From Branchiostoma floridae (lineage: Eukaryota; Chordata; Leptocardii; Amphioxiformes; Branchiostomatidae), in the NCBI RefSeq assembly GCF_000003815.2, contig NC_049986.1, positions 20,735,611 through 20,799,610 of the forward strand: 64,000 nucleotides of DNA, in the 5' to 3' direction. Within the stretch, counting starts at the first letter, position 1. Every line of letters starts with the position of its first letter. A program made the position numbers and the translations under genes. The notes under the pieces were generated by a model. It was not told the origin of the DNA. It saw only the letters and a program-made list of their open reading frames with translations, and searched no databases. Shown piece after piece: positions 24,855 to 37,300 of the stretch.

Positions 24855-27800
24855 ATGTGCGATGTGAAAAGAGATGAATTTCTGCAGCTTTTACCTGATA
24901 TCAAGCAGAAAATTCAGGACTGCGACTTTGTTGGTGAGTCAGTGATTCGTTTGTGGATCTGAGTTTTCTTCGANNNNNNNNNNNNNNNNNNNNNNNNNNN
25001 NNNNNNNNNNNNNNNNNNNNNNNNNNNNNNNNNNNNNNNNNNNNNNNNNNNNNNNNNNNNNNNNNNNNNNNNNAGAAAGAAGACAGTAGCTACCCAATTT
25101 AAAACTTAGAGGAAATTCATCAAGTTTGAATCCGACGAAGTTTCTGATAATAGAAACAGCTTTTATTTGACTACACAGATTATGCAAATTACTACAATAA
25201 TTAATTGATATCATTTTAAATGTTCCCTAACCCAGCCATTGACACAGAGTTCACAGGACTGTGTTTATCGGAGGCCTGTCAACCAAGGTGAGAACTCTGA
25301 TATGGTGTAACCCATTTCTTGAGAAACATCAGATTGTAAATATCTAACTATTATTATAGTATTAAACATTTCAATTCAAAGTGCATGTTGATGGGAAATA
25401 TGCCATAAGTTATTACTCCGCCCAACTGACGAAAAACTTTTAAATACTTAAGTTTGGTTGAATTTCATACATGTATGCTCTGTCTTGAAATTTACCATTA
25501 CTTTTTGCTACAAATTCTTTTTTTTTAAGTTACTTGTTTCTAAAATAATTTGATCTAATCATTTTGCACCCCTCCCAGCCTGTTTGACACACCCCAGGAG
25601 CGGTACAGGAAACTCAGACAAACAGTCGGCAGTTTTATCATCTGTCAAGTCGGTACGGAGATCACATTCTGTTTGAGTTTGTTTTTGTCAATGCCTATCT
25701 TTTCTTCTTCACCAATCCGAATTCCCATCTTGGTCCCTGGAATGAAGACTGAAAGTTTCTCAGTCATGATATACACAATGGTCATTGTAGTGATTAGGTT
25801 TTATCGCCAAACTATATATACATGTAGGTACTCAAGCAACTGGATATGATTTTGGAAACGGTCAAAATGGAAGCATACACTACTTTTTCAGTGATTCTTC
25901 AGATCTGTTTAACTTTAAGAGCATGTTTTATACCATCACCCTGATATGCAAAGAAGTGGATCCTTGTCACATTGCCAAAGTGAAAAATAACTACTAAAGT
26001 TAGGTTCAGTTTCATCTATGATCTGTGTTGAAATTACGTTTTGCCAGAAAGTTTGTTTTGTGAATCAGCTCATCAACAGATCTGCTCAGGGTCACTCACC
26101 GTTTCCAAACTATATCCAGTTGCTTCAGTAGTAAGTGCTATTGGGTGTATCACAATCTCTGGATGTCTAACCTTCATCAATCAAATTCTTATAATTGCAG
26201 GTGTGTCTGTATTCAAGAAAGATATGAAGTATAACAGGTGATTCACTCTTCTTTTGATCAGATGATAAGTTACATGTAGTAGGTTTACACCAGCTCATCT
26301 TCAATGCTTTTCTTCTCTTATAACCTCACTTCTTTTGATGACACTCAATATACTTTTGATCTAGAAGAATCGAATTTGTTTTTTGCTTGTTTGTTTGTGT
26401 NNNNNNNNNNNNNNNNNNNNNNNNNNNNNNNNNNNNNNNNNNNNNNNNNNNNNNNNNNNNNNNNNNNNNNNNNNNNNNNNNNNNNNNNNNNNNNNNNNNN
26501 TGGGTGCGTTTGCTGTTTGTCTTTTTTACTTTATTATTGGTTTGCACAAAGATATATTGTGATTTTGAGACTATGTTTGAGACTTTTGTTGATGACTATG
26601 ATTCAGTGTGGGGATTGATCAAGGTTGCTATTTTTGTCCCTCCAGGCCTCCAGTTTTGAGTTTCTCTGTGATCACAACTTTGACTTCAACAAGGTTTGTA
26701 ACATTTGGGCTTATTTTCATTTCTACTCTTGACTGTTTTCCAGGTAAGTTTTTATTTAAAAGACCAGTAATTTAATATCGGTTTAAGTTTTAAAAAAACA
26801 AATATTTCTCTAGTCAGGCGTCAATATAGGAACTAATTTGCCTTACTGTTAGATGCATTAAAATTTAAAGTTAGGACGTTTACTGAAAATGTTTTTTGTT
26901 CTCCAGTTTGTATATGAAGGTGTGCCTTACCTGGATCAGGACCAGGAGAAACACCTGAGGAAACACCTGGAGCAGACAAGCTGGCCTACAGCAGGGTGAG
27001 GAGGTTAACGCTAGTTCACCTTAATCTGCGGGGTAACCTAGATTCGTTGTTTTAACAAAATTGGTATTTAGAGATTTCCGGTCAACGACGTGGGTTTCAA
27101 ATGTCAACATGTTCAAAACATTGCAATGTGAAAGTACCTTCCATCGACTTTACGATTCCCAAGTACCCTATATTTATATACAACGGATAAAGGTTACTCT
27201 ACGAATAAAGGTGAACTAACGTTACTTGTATAATGTGCTGTCTTAGAAAAAGTGCAGGAAATTTGGTCAATTTTTTTATGTATTGGTAGTCTGTACGTCA
27301 TGATTCCTTTAATATGTGATATACATTTGTAAGATAGCAGTCTCAATTCAATATTTTATTGGCAATGTTTGTGAAAATCTTTCTTAAAACAGGTACATGT
27401 ATTTGCTTGATTTTTGTAATGATATGCTGATGACAGTTATTGTATAGAATGATGTAGATGTTGAATGTATTTGTCATTTTGCAATAGGAGTAAAGTATTA
27501 ACACTAAGCCACTTTCTCAGTTTCTGATAGGTTTTGTCTCGTTACCTGTTATGTACACATGTAAGTTGTGACCAATTGTTTCATTGTTTGCTGGCAGTAT
27601 TCAGCAAGAATAGATGCAGTTTTAAGTTGACCCACTGTTTTTGTTTATTTTTTATTTTATTGTTTACTCCCAGTGGCAGTCAGCAGGACCAGGTCCAGTC
27701 ATGCTGCTCTGAAGTGTCCCAGTGGCTCAGCAATGGTTAAGACACTGAGCTGAACATTCCTGTACCAAAAGGTACTTAAAATACACTTGGTGTGACTGTC

Positions 27801-30800
27801 TGACATGATTAAATAAGTTTCAAGCAATTCTTATATGTAAATGTACAACTATCTATACACAGACTATATACAAAGAATATATTAAGAAAATGTAGTAGCT
27901 AGATAGTACCATATGATAGCTAGATAGAAAATGTAATAGATTAAGATAGTACCATCGTCTCTTTAGACAGATGGAGGCCAATGAGATAGTACTATAAATC
28001 CTTTCAACAAACCCTTCTGGTCATCTCTGCAGGCCCTTCGAGGTTCCTGATCCATCGAGCTCTGAGGACACGCTTCCCAGAGGTCTGGACATATGATACA
28101 GCAAATTCACAGGTATGTTCCTACAGTCAACCTTTCTGGCATGCTTACTGTCTGCTTAATGCATTTTATATCAGAACCTTGATTGTGAATATTACATGTC
28201 TCATTTGTCAGCAGCAATAGTTGGCAATGTCAGTTTTGACCTATACGCCTTGCACGCTACTATACATGAGTTATAAATGTCTTATTTCTCAGCTAGCTGT
28301 GAGGAAAGTAAGTGAGGAGAAAAGAAAAGAGGAGGAAGAGAGGGATGATCTAGCAGACAGGTGAGGATAGTGTGGGAACATAAACAGGAAAATTAAATGC
28401 TTTACCTCTCTTATTTCTGTAAAACATGTACATGTATGTATATTATTGAAGAAGATTCACTCAATACTTCTGGATACTTAAAAATTTTAATAGACGTTTC
28501 GAAAGGCATCCACCTTTCTTCCTCAGTGAAATGAAATACACAAACATCATTTTCATTTCACTGAGGAAGAAAGGTGGATCCAGAAGTACATGTATTGAGT
28601 GAATCTTCTTCAATTTTAACGATACCTGGATGTCTAATCTTCACAAACGTATGTATGTATATTATTCAAGTTAATGTTCTGTCTTGTTTTGTATGATATC
28701 CGACCATACTTTCTCTACAAGGTAGTATCCAATACTTGTGGCCACATCTACATGTGGTATATACAGTATAATAAGGCGGGTAACTAAATCTAACATGGCT
28801 GGCATCCAGGCTACATAGGAAAACCATGGATTGCCTGCAACCCCTCAACAATGAGATGTTTATGGGAATGGAGTACATTATTTATTGTGCATCAAGTTAT
28901 CATCAAAACATTGATTACTTTGCAGAGCCCTGGAGTACATGTTGGGGTTCAGCCATGTGTTCAGAACCCTGACCCAGACCAGGAAACCTGTTGTAGGACA
29001 CAACATGCTGATGGACCTCATGTTACTGTATGGCAAGATGTACAAACCTCTGCCAGGTAATTATAAGACAGCACTGATAGTACTCACAGTCACATGTTTT
29101 CTGGCTTCAACTTCTTTCAGGAAAACCGTATTTCCCTCAGATTTGGAGAATGTTATCACCTCACCTCACCTCACCGGTCCCATAGCCTCACCGGCCGTAG
29201 GGGCAGCACTTCCATCAACATATGTAGATTAAAATTTGTGCGGATAAAAATCTTTATTCATCATCAAATGTCTCGTGGAATTTTTTCCACACATCAACAG
29301 TACTAGACTAATCATTTGAGTCAGGACATAATATGCATGTATGCGGCTTAGTAGCCTGTCCTTGGTGCTGAATACCATTCATTCTGAAGATACAACTGCA
29401 AGCTAGAGGAAGTACATTTTGTACATGGCATGACGAATCTATTTCCAATACGTTCTTACCACAATATGCTTATGATTTTGTATATTGTTTGTTAGGCCAA
29501 TTTTTTTCACAAAACATACCATGATGAATTTATCTTTTCTTAGAGAAATATGCTCAGTTTAAGAGAGACATCCACCTGCTGTTCCCCTGTATATATGATA
29601 CAAAACACATCGCAGCAGAGCTGAAGAAGGTACAATGTCTTACTGCTCTATCTTAAGAAATAACTGTCTGCTTTGCACTTCTTAAAAAAAGCATGCTGTC
29701 TCTTTCCCATCCATGCAACTTACTAGGCTTGTTTGTCAATCCACAGTAGTCCTTTACTGCAAAATTGTTGCTTTAGTTGAAACTGTTCCACCATTTTTTA
29801 TCTTTGCATTTTAGATTAAAAAAAAGATATATTTACTCTCTCTCACTCACTGATCCAGTCCAGGGCTCTAGCCAGCGTCCGTTTTTCCGTCAATTGACGG
29901 AAATTTGCTGTGTGTGCTGGAAAAGTTTTAAAGCATCCGTCAACCTTGACGGACAAAAATCCTTGGTGAAAGCTACAGGCGGCTTGGGGACGCCGTCCAC
30001 GGCCGTAAAAGTCACACACTGTTTGTTTTGCTATTGTTATTATTGTTGACAATGTTTGTCGGCGCCCTTTCACATACAATAATCTCATTAAAAACCTGTT
30101 TTTCAAGGTCTCAGTTCAGTCCCTCTAACTCCTGGAAAAATTTCGAGCTGGCTAGAGCCCTGATTCAGTCCCATGGCTGGTAGCCCTACTTGATCTATTA
30201 TATGATACATGTAATTGTAGTCATCTTTAGATCTGTTTTGGATTCCCTTTTTTATGTTCACCTACTTTGCATAGTTACCTGCAATACTCTGTAAGACCCT
30301 GCCTTCCTTGCTTACTGTGTCCCCTCCTCCCTACCCTTCCCTAGCCTCTTGCTGAGTTTGGTGTTCTGCAGTCTTCCATCCTGCAGGAACTCTATGATGC
30401 TCTCAACAGGTATAGCTGTCTATGCTAATAGTGTTATCATTTACCAGCGCTTGGTTATTGTTGAAATTTTCTTTTGGTTCAATTATGGCAACTCAGCCTC
30501 TCTTATGTTTATCCGCTTCTGTTTTTCAACAAAATCTCCAGATGATAAGGAGTATATATATAGTAACAGTACCACAAGTCACTGTTCACTGTTTTCTTAA
30601 TAATTATTCAATTTTTTATCTTTTCCATTGTAGCCACAAAGGCCGGTTCATGGTGCTCCACTCCCCGGCTGTAGTCCCTGCAGCAGAGTGTGACAGATAC
30701 AGTAAGGACTTTTTGTCATAATTGTATTTCATACTTTACCAGCAATTATTAATGTATTCATAGGTTATAAAACATTGATGGAGTATATAGAAAATGTGGG

Positions 30801-33730
30801 CAGTGTGGAATACACAAAGTGGGACAAAAACACATAGTTTTTGTTCATAATGGCGATATGTTTAATGATGATATATTTCTCCCCCCCTTCAGCCAATGAG
30901 AGCCACCCCCACGAGGCAGGCTATGACTCGTACATGGCAGGATATGGTGAGTGATCTGGACTGATAACCTCATATGTGCAGTCTTTTGTATTAAGTATAT
31001 TTTAAGTAATTTTTCTTCGTGACTGACATTCAGTGTCCATATGCTTAATGGAAAAACAATGGAAAAGTTGTTAAAATTCTAATTATTCAGCAGTTTTATT
31101 GATATATATATAGCTACTTTCATTTTATTTCCTGTCCTTCAGTGTTTATCCGGATGTCCCATCTCCAAACTATGCAGGGGATCAGGTAGGGCTTTGTGCC
31201 AGTATTTCTTGAAAAGTTTAGACTAGTTTTACTTGACTAATCCCACCAAAACTCGGATCTGATTCTCCATTAGGGAATGACATGTACATTTGTTTTTGTA
31301 TGAGCTATCAGCGCTGGAAGTACTGAATGTTGCTTGTACCTTCACATGCTGTTGTTAAGCTCCATTTTGTGATGTTTAGAGGTTAGTGACATTTGTTATC
31401 CTACTCATCTTCTCCCCAGTGCACAGCAGCCTGTTCCCCCCAGGTTCAGAAGGTACCTGGAGGTCATGAGGAGGTTTCAGGACAAGGTTAACATCATTCG
31501 GGCAAGCATCGATCATATAGTAAGTCTACTTTGACATCTTTACTGGTAGTGCTTATATATGAATGTAGTTCTTCATGAAAAACCTGTAGTTCTTACTCAC
31601 TCAATCTTTCTGAAAAACTACAATTTCCATGTATTCAAGGGCTTGATAGAACCTTTTGTAGTACATTGTACTTCACAGTCATCAAAAACATTGTCAAGAT
31701 GTATAGAATCTATTGCTTATCTGAAAGTGTGGAGTTTATTTAAAGAAAAGTCCTGTGTACTTTCTTGTCAAAAGTCTTCCAGTAAGCCCTTAAATTTCCT
31801 TTTTCTCTATTGTTCACAAGAATTGCGTGTATTTGTTCATCACATGGTGTTTTCACATTTTATTATACATGTATGTGTCATAAGTTATTAAATTTACTGT
31901 GCAGTTTGCCACACTGGTTATTATAATAACTGTTTTGAACTTCAGTGCCTGGTAGGAGAGGACCCTGTATCCAGGAGACCACAGTGGCTGTATGTCACCC
32001 TGGCACCGAGCAGGGCTGCAACTATCAACTCAGCACAGGTAGGACAAGGAATTGTTGGATGGCACACATGTATGTAATGCAAATTGATATACATGTAGGC
32101 CTTTAAAATTGTTTTCTTACTGGCCCATCAAATATGCATTTACATTGTAGTTATGCACTGAATATCACTCATAGCCAAACTGCTCAAGAACACAACTAAT
32201 AAAATCGGGTCTATGTGGGTGGGTAGTGTTAAAGGGAATCATTACTTACAGGACCACCAAAACGCATACTATATTAGACACATTTGCCACGTGTATGCCA
32301 CATAATGTAGCCACATAAAAGCTTTCTTTATATACAACACAATCCTTCAGTGTGTTTTGGGTGGCCTTGGGTGTTCATTGTTCCTCCTCTATTGTGTCTT
32401 CTATCCCATTGACAGATAGCAGAGCTGTTCTCCCCATACGGGTCTGTAGACATCCGTCCTCTCGACGGGACCCACTTTCTGGTGGCAGCACACAGCTTCT
32501 ACTGGTAGGTGTCAAATTACATGGCAACTCTAGGTATCTGATTTCACACTATATGTCATGTCAACACTTGAGAGCCCATCCCCATCCCCCCCCCCCCAAA
32601 TTTATCAAACACACGTTGTCACCGTTGGTGTATGGTACTATAAATCAATCAATTTTTACTGCAAGTTAATTTTGTGGCAGAAGAGGAGAGTAGGACTTCA
32701 GGTTTTGTCTGCAGTTGAAACCGTTTTGTAGTACACTTCAAGGTTTACAATACTAGTAGTATGGTGCAATATGAAATTAGGAAACCACATCTTAATGTAT
32801 GTTGCACATGACAAGTCTTCACAGAAAATTGGTCAGGATTAGAGACATGTGATGCCTGTCCTTGGTGCTGAAGGCACTATTCGCATTGACAATTTTCAAA
32901 CTCAATATTCTCCTTGTAGGGTTCTTTTCAATGGTTGCTCCTCAGATACCTGTATCAGGGCCTGAATGGGCTGTAGAGTGACTTGTGTACACTTTCTTAC
33001 CCAGAAAGCCTCTTTGAGTTTTACCTCAGTACTTGTGATCATAGAATATGACATTTAAACAATGTTATTATGTCTATGACACTCATCATATTTGGATTGA
33101 TAAAAAAAAAGTAAGCTTTCTTATCATGTTTCGTACAGTGCCAAGGACATCCTCCGAGCTTACAGATCCCACAAACTCATCCATGTGACGTACTACAACA
33201 TGTGGAAACACTCCAGAGCTGTGCAGGTTTTACTGTGGTGAGACAGGCTGTTCATATTTTCACTTTTATGTTTACCCCTCACAGAAGGGAAACATTTTGT
33301 TTTTGCTACAATTGATCATTCCTCATCCCTCTTCAATTCCAATTGAAATTATTTGAACGAGACAGCTGTCACCATGGTTACAGGTGTTTCAGACACCCTG
33401 TGATGTTTGATTACATTATGTAGCAAGTGGCAGGACAAAGCTGGAGGGGCTGGTCACCAAATATATGAATGTGTTAATTTAAGTAGGAACTACAAGTCAG
33501 TTAGAGCAGTTGATAGCCTATGTAAAGCTAAACACTATGTATGCCATGTAAAGGTAAACACTATGTATTTGCTTGCAAATATTACGTGTACTACAATGAT
33601 TCTTGCAATTTAACATTGGTATTGAAAGGTAGACCTTTTCTAACTAATGTTGTGCCCTTCTGATTTCAGGACGAGCATCAGTGTTTCTATCTTGGGAATT
33701 GGCTGGACATTTCTTGGCAAGAGCAGCTGA
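24855..33730 (+). CDS. PNLDC1: PNLDC1, PARN-like 3' exonuclease (piRNA trimmer)
   Basis: Exons: 24855-24933, 25236-25287, 25579-25652, 26201-26237, (one in the gap at 26401-26500), 26646-26693, 26907-26995, 27674-27771, 28033-28112, 28293-28360, 28926-29056, 29544-29629, 30345-30409, 30634-30701, 30893-30946, 31143-31185, 31420-31519, 31946-32038, 32416-32504, 33139-33237, 33670-33730. DEDDh catalytic residues are all present: AIDTEFTGL (D29, E31), GHNMLMDL, YDTKHIAAE, HEAGYDSY. The C-terminus has a membrane helix (ISVSILGIGWTFLG), as in PNLDC1 but not PARN. PNLDC1 trims piRNA precursors at the mitochondrial surface in germ cells. Oddities: an in-frame TAA at 27738-27740 in exon 7 (see findings), and phase 2 against phase 0 across 26237/26646, which shows that an exon is missing in the assembly gap. 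The first gap (24974-25073) is intronic. Visible length plus the missing exon fits the roughly 520-residue family size. Confidence 0.92.
24974..25073. other. Assembly gap (100 N)
   Basis: Exactly 100 N, probably a placeholder of unknown true size, in PNLDC1 intron 1. Confidence 1.
25833..26185. mobile_element. Inverted pair of Penelope-like repeat ends
   Basis: At 25833-25882 the sequence reads CAAGCAACTGGATATG on the + strand; its inverse CATATCCAGTTGCT-type sequence recurs at about 26098-26125, followed by CTGGATGTCTAACCTTCATC at 26159-26178. The same blocks occur beside the hammerhead-like cores at 40974 and 57930. The right arm ends about 15 bases before the acceptor of PNLDC1 exon 4. 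Confidence 0.6.
26401..26500. other. Assembly gap (100 N) hiding a PNLDC1 exon
   Basis: 100 N placeholder. The phase mismatch between flanking exons and the absent stretch between VFKKDMKYNR and ASSFEFL indicate that a coding exon is lost here. Its length should be 1 modulo 3. Confidence 0.9.
28450..28645. mobile_element. Penelope-like hairpin with hammerhead-like core
   Basis: GAAGAAGATTCACTCAATAC at 28448 is inverted at about 28592-28613, forming a long hairpin. On the - strand, 28529-28491 reads CTGAGGA, a perfect 6-bp stem (GAAAGG/CCTTTC), GAAA, CGTC: the order of a hammerhead ribozyme core. The right arm carries only the first half (CTGAGGAAGAAAGG). It ends with CCTGGATGTCTAATCTTCAC at 28627. 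It lies in PNLDC1 intron 9. Confidence 0.65.
29861..30162. mobile_element. hAT-type MITE, 302 bases
   Basis: Perfect 16-base terminal inverted repeats, CAGGGCTCTAGCCAGC at 29861-29876 and its exact inverse at 30147-30162. They are flanked by near-identical 8-base target duplications, ATCCAGTC (29853-29860) and ATTCAGTC (30163-30170). An 8-base duplication and CAGGG termini are hallmarks of the hAT superfamily. The element encodes nothing, so it is non-autonomous. It contains the internal palindrome CCGTCAATTGACGG. It is inserted in PNLDC1 intron 11. Confidence 0.85.
33362..33470. repeat. Dispersed repeat, copy 2
   Basis: Shares CTGTCACCATGGTTAC and TGTAGCAAGTGGCAGGACA with 1835-1935. Intronic, between the last two PNLDC1 exons. 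Confidence 0.5.
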
Positions 33731-33972
33731 TTTGGAATTTTGCATTTCTGAGAACAATTCCAAATACATGTAGATCCAATGTAACATGCCATTGGTGTTG
33801 GTCAGATATACATATAGGAAAGATTCTTTTACCTGCATTTTGCAAGTAGTGGTAGGAAATGTCCTTATTTTTTGTGTACTTAGAAGTCAATGTTCACCTA
33901 GGCTAATACATTTATATACATTATATTTATGTAATGAGACACAACTGTGATGGAGCAAAAAGATAACACTAT

Positions 33973-34000
33973 TTTATTATTTTACTTATATTTCAATAAA
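33973..34000. terminator. Facing poly(A) signals of PNLDC1 and RPAP2
   Basis: AATAAA on the + strand at 33995-34000 lies 265 bases after the PNLDC1 stop. AATAAA on the - strand (TTTATT at 33973-33978) lies about 340 bases after the RPAP2 stop. Cleavage downstream of each signal would make the two 3' UTRs overlap by some tens of bases. Confidence 0.65.
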
Positions 34001-34317
34001 CACATGGTTTACAATGCCATCACTATGTGTTTGTAATACTTTCCAGAATTGTGCACAGCATTTTTCATCATGATAACAGATAAGTGGACTGGTAATGACT
34101 GGTACTAAAGGTACCAAAACTCACGATCAGTTTCAACTGTGAATTGCTCAAATAAGATTGTAGGTTGGACAGTAGATTTTATGCAATATGAACAAATGTA
34201 AATCCGGATACTACATTAAAGTATTGACATTGAACAGTACAGGCCTTGCAGTATAAATCTCCCCTGCCTAAAGTAGAGTAATTGATATACTACTGTATTA
34301 CAGTAGAGTAATATAGC

Positions 34318-37300
34318 TCATCCCAGTCTCATGACAGACACTAGTGCGTCCAGGTCCTGTAAGTCCAGTCTCCATGGGCGCAGGAGAGACGTCAGGAACT
34401 GAGCAGTCTCAGGACAGTACAGACTCTGCATGATCACCTGAACCTTAGTGGCCAAGCTGGGGGAATAGAAATATTCAGTTTATAACTTATTGTTGGCCGG
34501 GTTGACTACTCTCTCTTTGGAGCCAGGGGCTGAATTCCAAGGAGCTTGCAATAGCCAGAGCTAAATTGCAATGGCTAAATTGCAATTGTGGAGCAGTTGC
34601 CATTTGTTGCTAACTCAGGTAAAGTCAATACTACAAGGTGTGAAAGTAATTGGTACTATGCAACTTCACTAAAAGCAAACCACCCCTTAGGCAACTCTTT
34701 AATTCTCTTACTTCTTGCAATAATCAGTTTGAAAAGAGATTGTTTGGGGTGGTTCAGTACAATTTTTTTTTAAATTTCAAAGAATCATTGGAAAAATATG
34801 CAGTTCTTTCTTAAACTATACTTTATTATTCCAAGAGTCATGGTTCAACTGCAATAAAAAAAATCATGGGAATCCATTTAGAACTTTGGGTGAAGAAAGC
34901 AAGACCTTAGGGTAGAAACTGTATAAGAATATTGAGACTTACATGTGGATTAGTACAACAGCCAGAAGCTTCAACTCAGCAGGTCTGAAGACGATGTTGT
35001 CACTGGTCAACCTGAAGAGGACATGTACACAGGTTACATGCACCACAGGTGCCCCCTAGAGATCTGTTTTAGTATTGCAGTTAATATATAGACTCCAAGC
35101 AACCATGGTCATTTTACACACAGCCCGCGGGCTTCACCGTGAAACTTATAATGATAGCTAGATGTGGATTCATCAACACGGAAGAAGCATTTCAGTAAGG
35201 CTGTCTACAGCCTCTGTCCCGGAGCGAACAAAGTGATTACACCATCTGTCAAAAATCTGAACTTTGTGACAAAAAATTTATGAATTTTTTTCCTATGCTT
35301 AAAATGACTGAATGATTAGCACCATGGTAAGCCAAGCAATGAGACAGAAAAAAACTAAAGATGGAGACAGCCCTAGATTTGAAGAAGACAAGGTTGTCCC
35401 CTTATAAGTAAAAGCCATTTAAAGGATCAGCTCACCTGAATGTCTTGACCAGCAGGTTGAGTTCAGTAGAAAAGTCTCTCACACTCAGTCGCAGGGGGGC
35501 CAACACTGAGGGGAACCTGGTATGGCAAGATGGGTATATCAGAGATGTCCATATGAATAAGTACATCGTTACTTGTACAATCATACAGAGCTGTGGCAGC
35601 TGCTACACCTGAGGAACATGACAGTAGGAATATCACGGGCCTGACAGAATATGTCAACTATACCACTCATGCTTTCAACTACTTAACTCTCCAATATGCA
35701 ATGAGCACTTGCTTTTTATCAAAAGACAATAAAAATGGCTTATCTATCTGCTTGTAAGACTGTTTATTTGTCAGTTTGTACTTACACCCTGTTCAGCCTG
35801 TCCAATAGGATCTTCTGTTGCAGAGCTCTCTGGGCCTGGGAGTCCACTGGGGGCAAGATAACTGGATGCTCCTGTGTAAAAGTTGTGAAACAAAAATTCT
35901 GTTTCCAATTTGATTTTTAAAAAATTCTCTGTCTAATGCAGGTGCTGTATTGTAGTGTACAATAGAAATGCTCAAAAGAGGACCTGTATATGGACCAGTA
36001 GAAGCAATTAACACTGATCACTACATTAGAATATCTAAAGGACATCACGACAGGTCAAAATTAAACATCTCCAATACCAAACAATTTTGACAAAAATGAT
36101 GCTACATTATGCTCATAAGAAATGTACATCATCAACTCAGATTCAACTGACATGAAAACTTCCTAACTGATGAATATTATGACAACTGAAGATAGAAATT
36201 TCCAATATCTCTTCCAAACGATTAAAGGACCAGGTAAATGAAATGACTCACATCATCATCTTCAATCCTCTTCTCCGTGACCTCTAACCCCTCCTCCTGA
36301 CTGACAGGCAGCTGTGTCCCCCCTCTGTAGAACTCCTGAACCCTCATCTGGAACAGGGCCGCGTCGCGCCGCAGGGTCGCCAGGTCAGGCAGGGGTCGGG
36401 TCGCGGGCCCCGTGTCACAGGGGTCAAGGTCAGGACCACCCTGGTACACATGGCCGTCTGGGTAGACATGATATCATATGGTCAAAACATGCAGTTGTCA
36501 GTGTGAGCTGAAATAGCTGTTAAATGTTTAGCCTACATTTGTAGCTCTGTTTTCAAGAACTCTGCAACAGACCTGAGTCAGCTTACAGATGTGCCCAATG
36601 TGGCCACGACGGTCTTTCTTATCTAGGACTGCTTAGCCACAGCCGACACTGTAGGGCTGATATCGATTAGGATTTTACTATGGGGGAGGTGGCCATATGT
36701 TTTGCTTGGTGTGCTTCTTTCTGTTTGTATGGTGAGGAAAACAGGGAAAATTTGTCACAGCCAATGCCTACATTACTCAGAGCACGGTACCAGACAAACC
36801 TTGTGATTCTTTGGGGTCTTTTCCCTGCAGAGATCCTAGCTGCACTTCCTCATCATTCTGACAGGGGTCCTCGGGAATACAGATGGATAGTGGCTGGGTG
36901 AAGTCTTTCTGGTCTTCCTGAAATCTAACTTTCTTGGAGTGTTCTGCTTTAACAACATTCTCATCTGCCATCTGTTGAGATGTGTTGTTGCCATGGTGCT
37001 TGTTGCCATGGATATGGTTGCCATGGTGTTGGTTGCCATGGTGTTGGTTATCATGGTGTTTGTTGCCATGGTGTTGGTTGCCATGCTGTTGGTTGCCATG
37101 CTGTTGGTTGCCATGCTGTTGGTTGCCATGCTGTTGGTTGCCATGGTGCTGGTTGCCTTGGTGTTGGTTGCCATGGTGTTGGTTGTCATGGTGTTGGTTG
37201 CCATGGTGTTGGTTGTCATGGTGTTGGTTGCCATGGTGTTGGTTGTCATGGTGTTGTAGAGAAGCATCCTGCTCTTGTGTTGTCCCTGCGGCAGCCCTTA

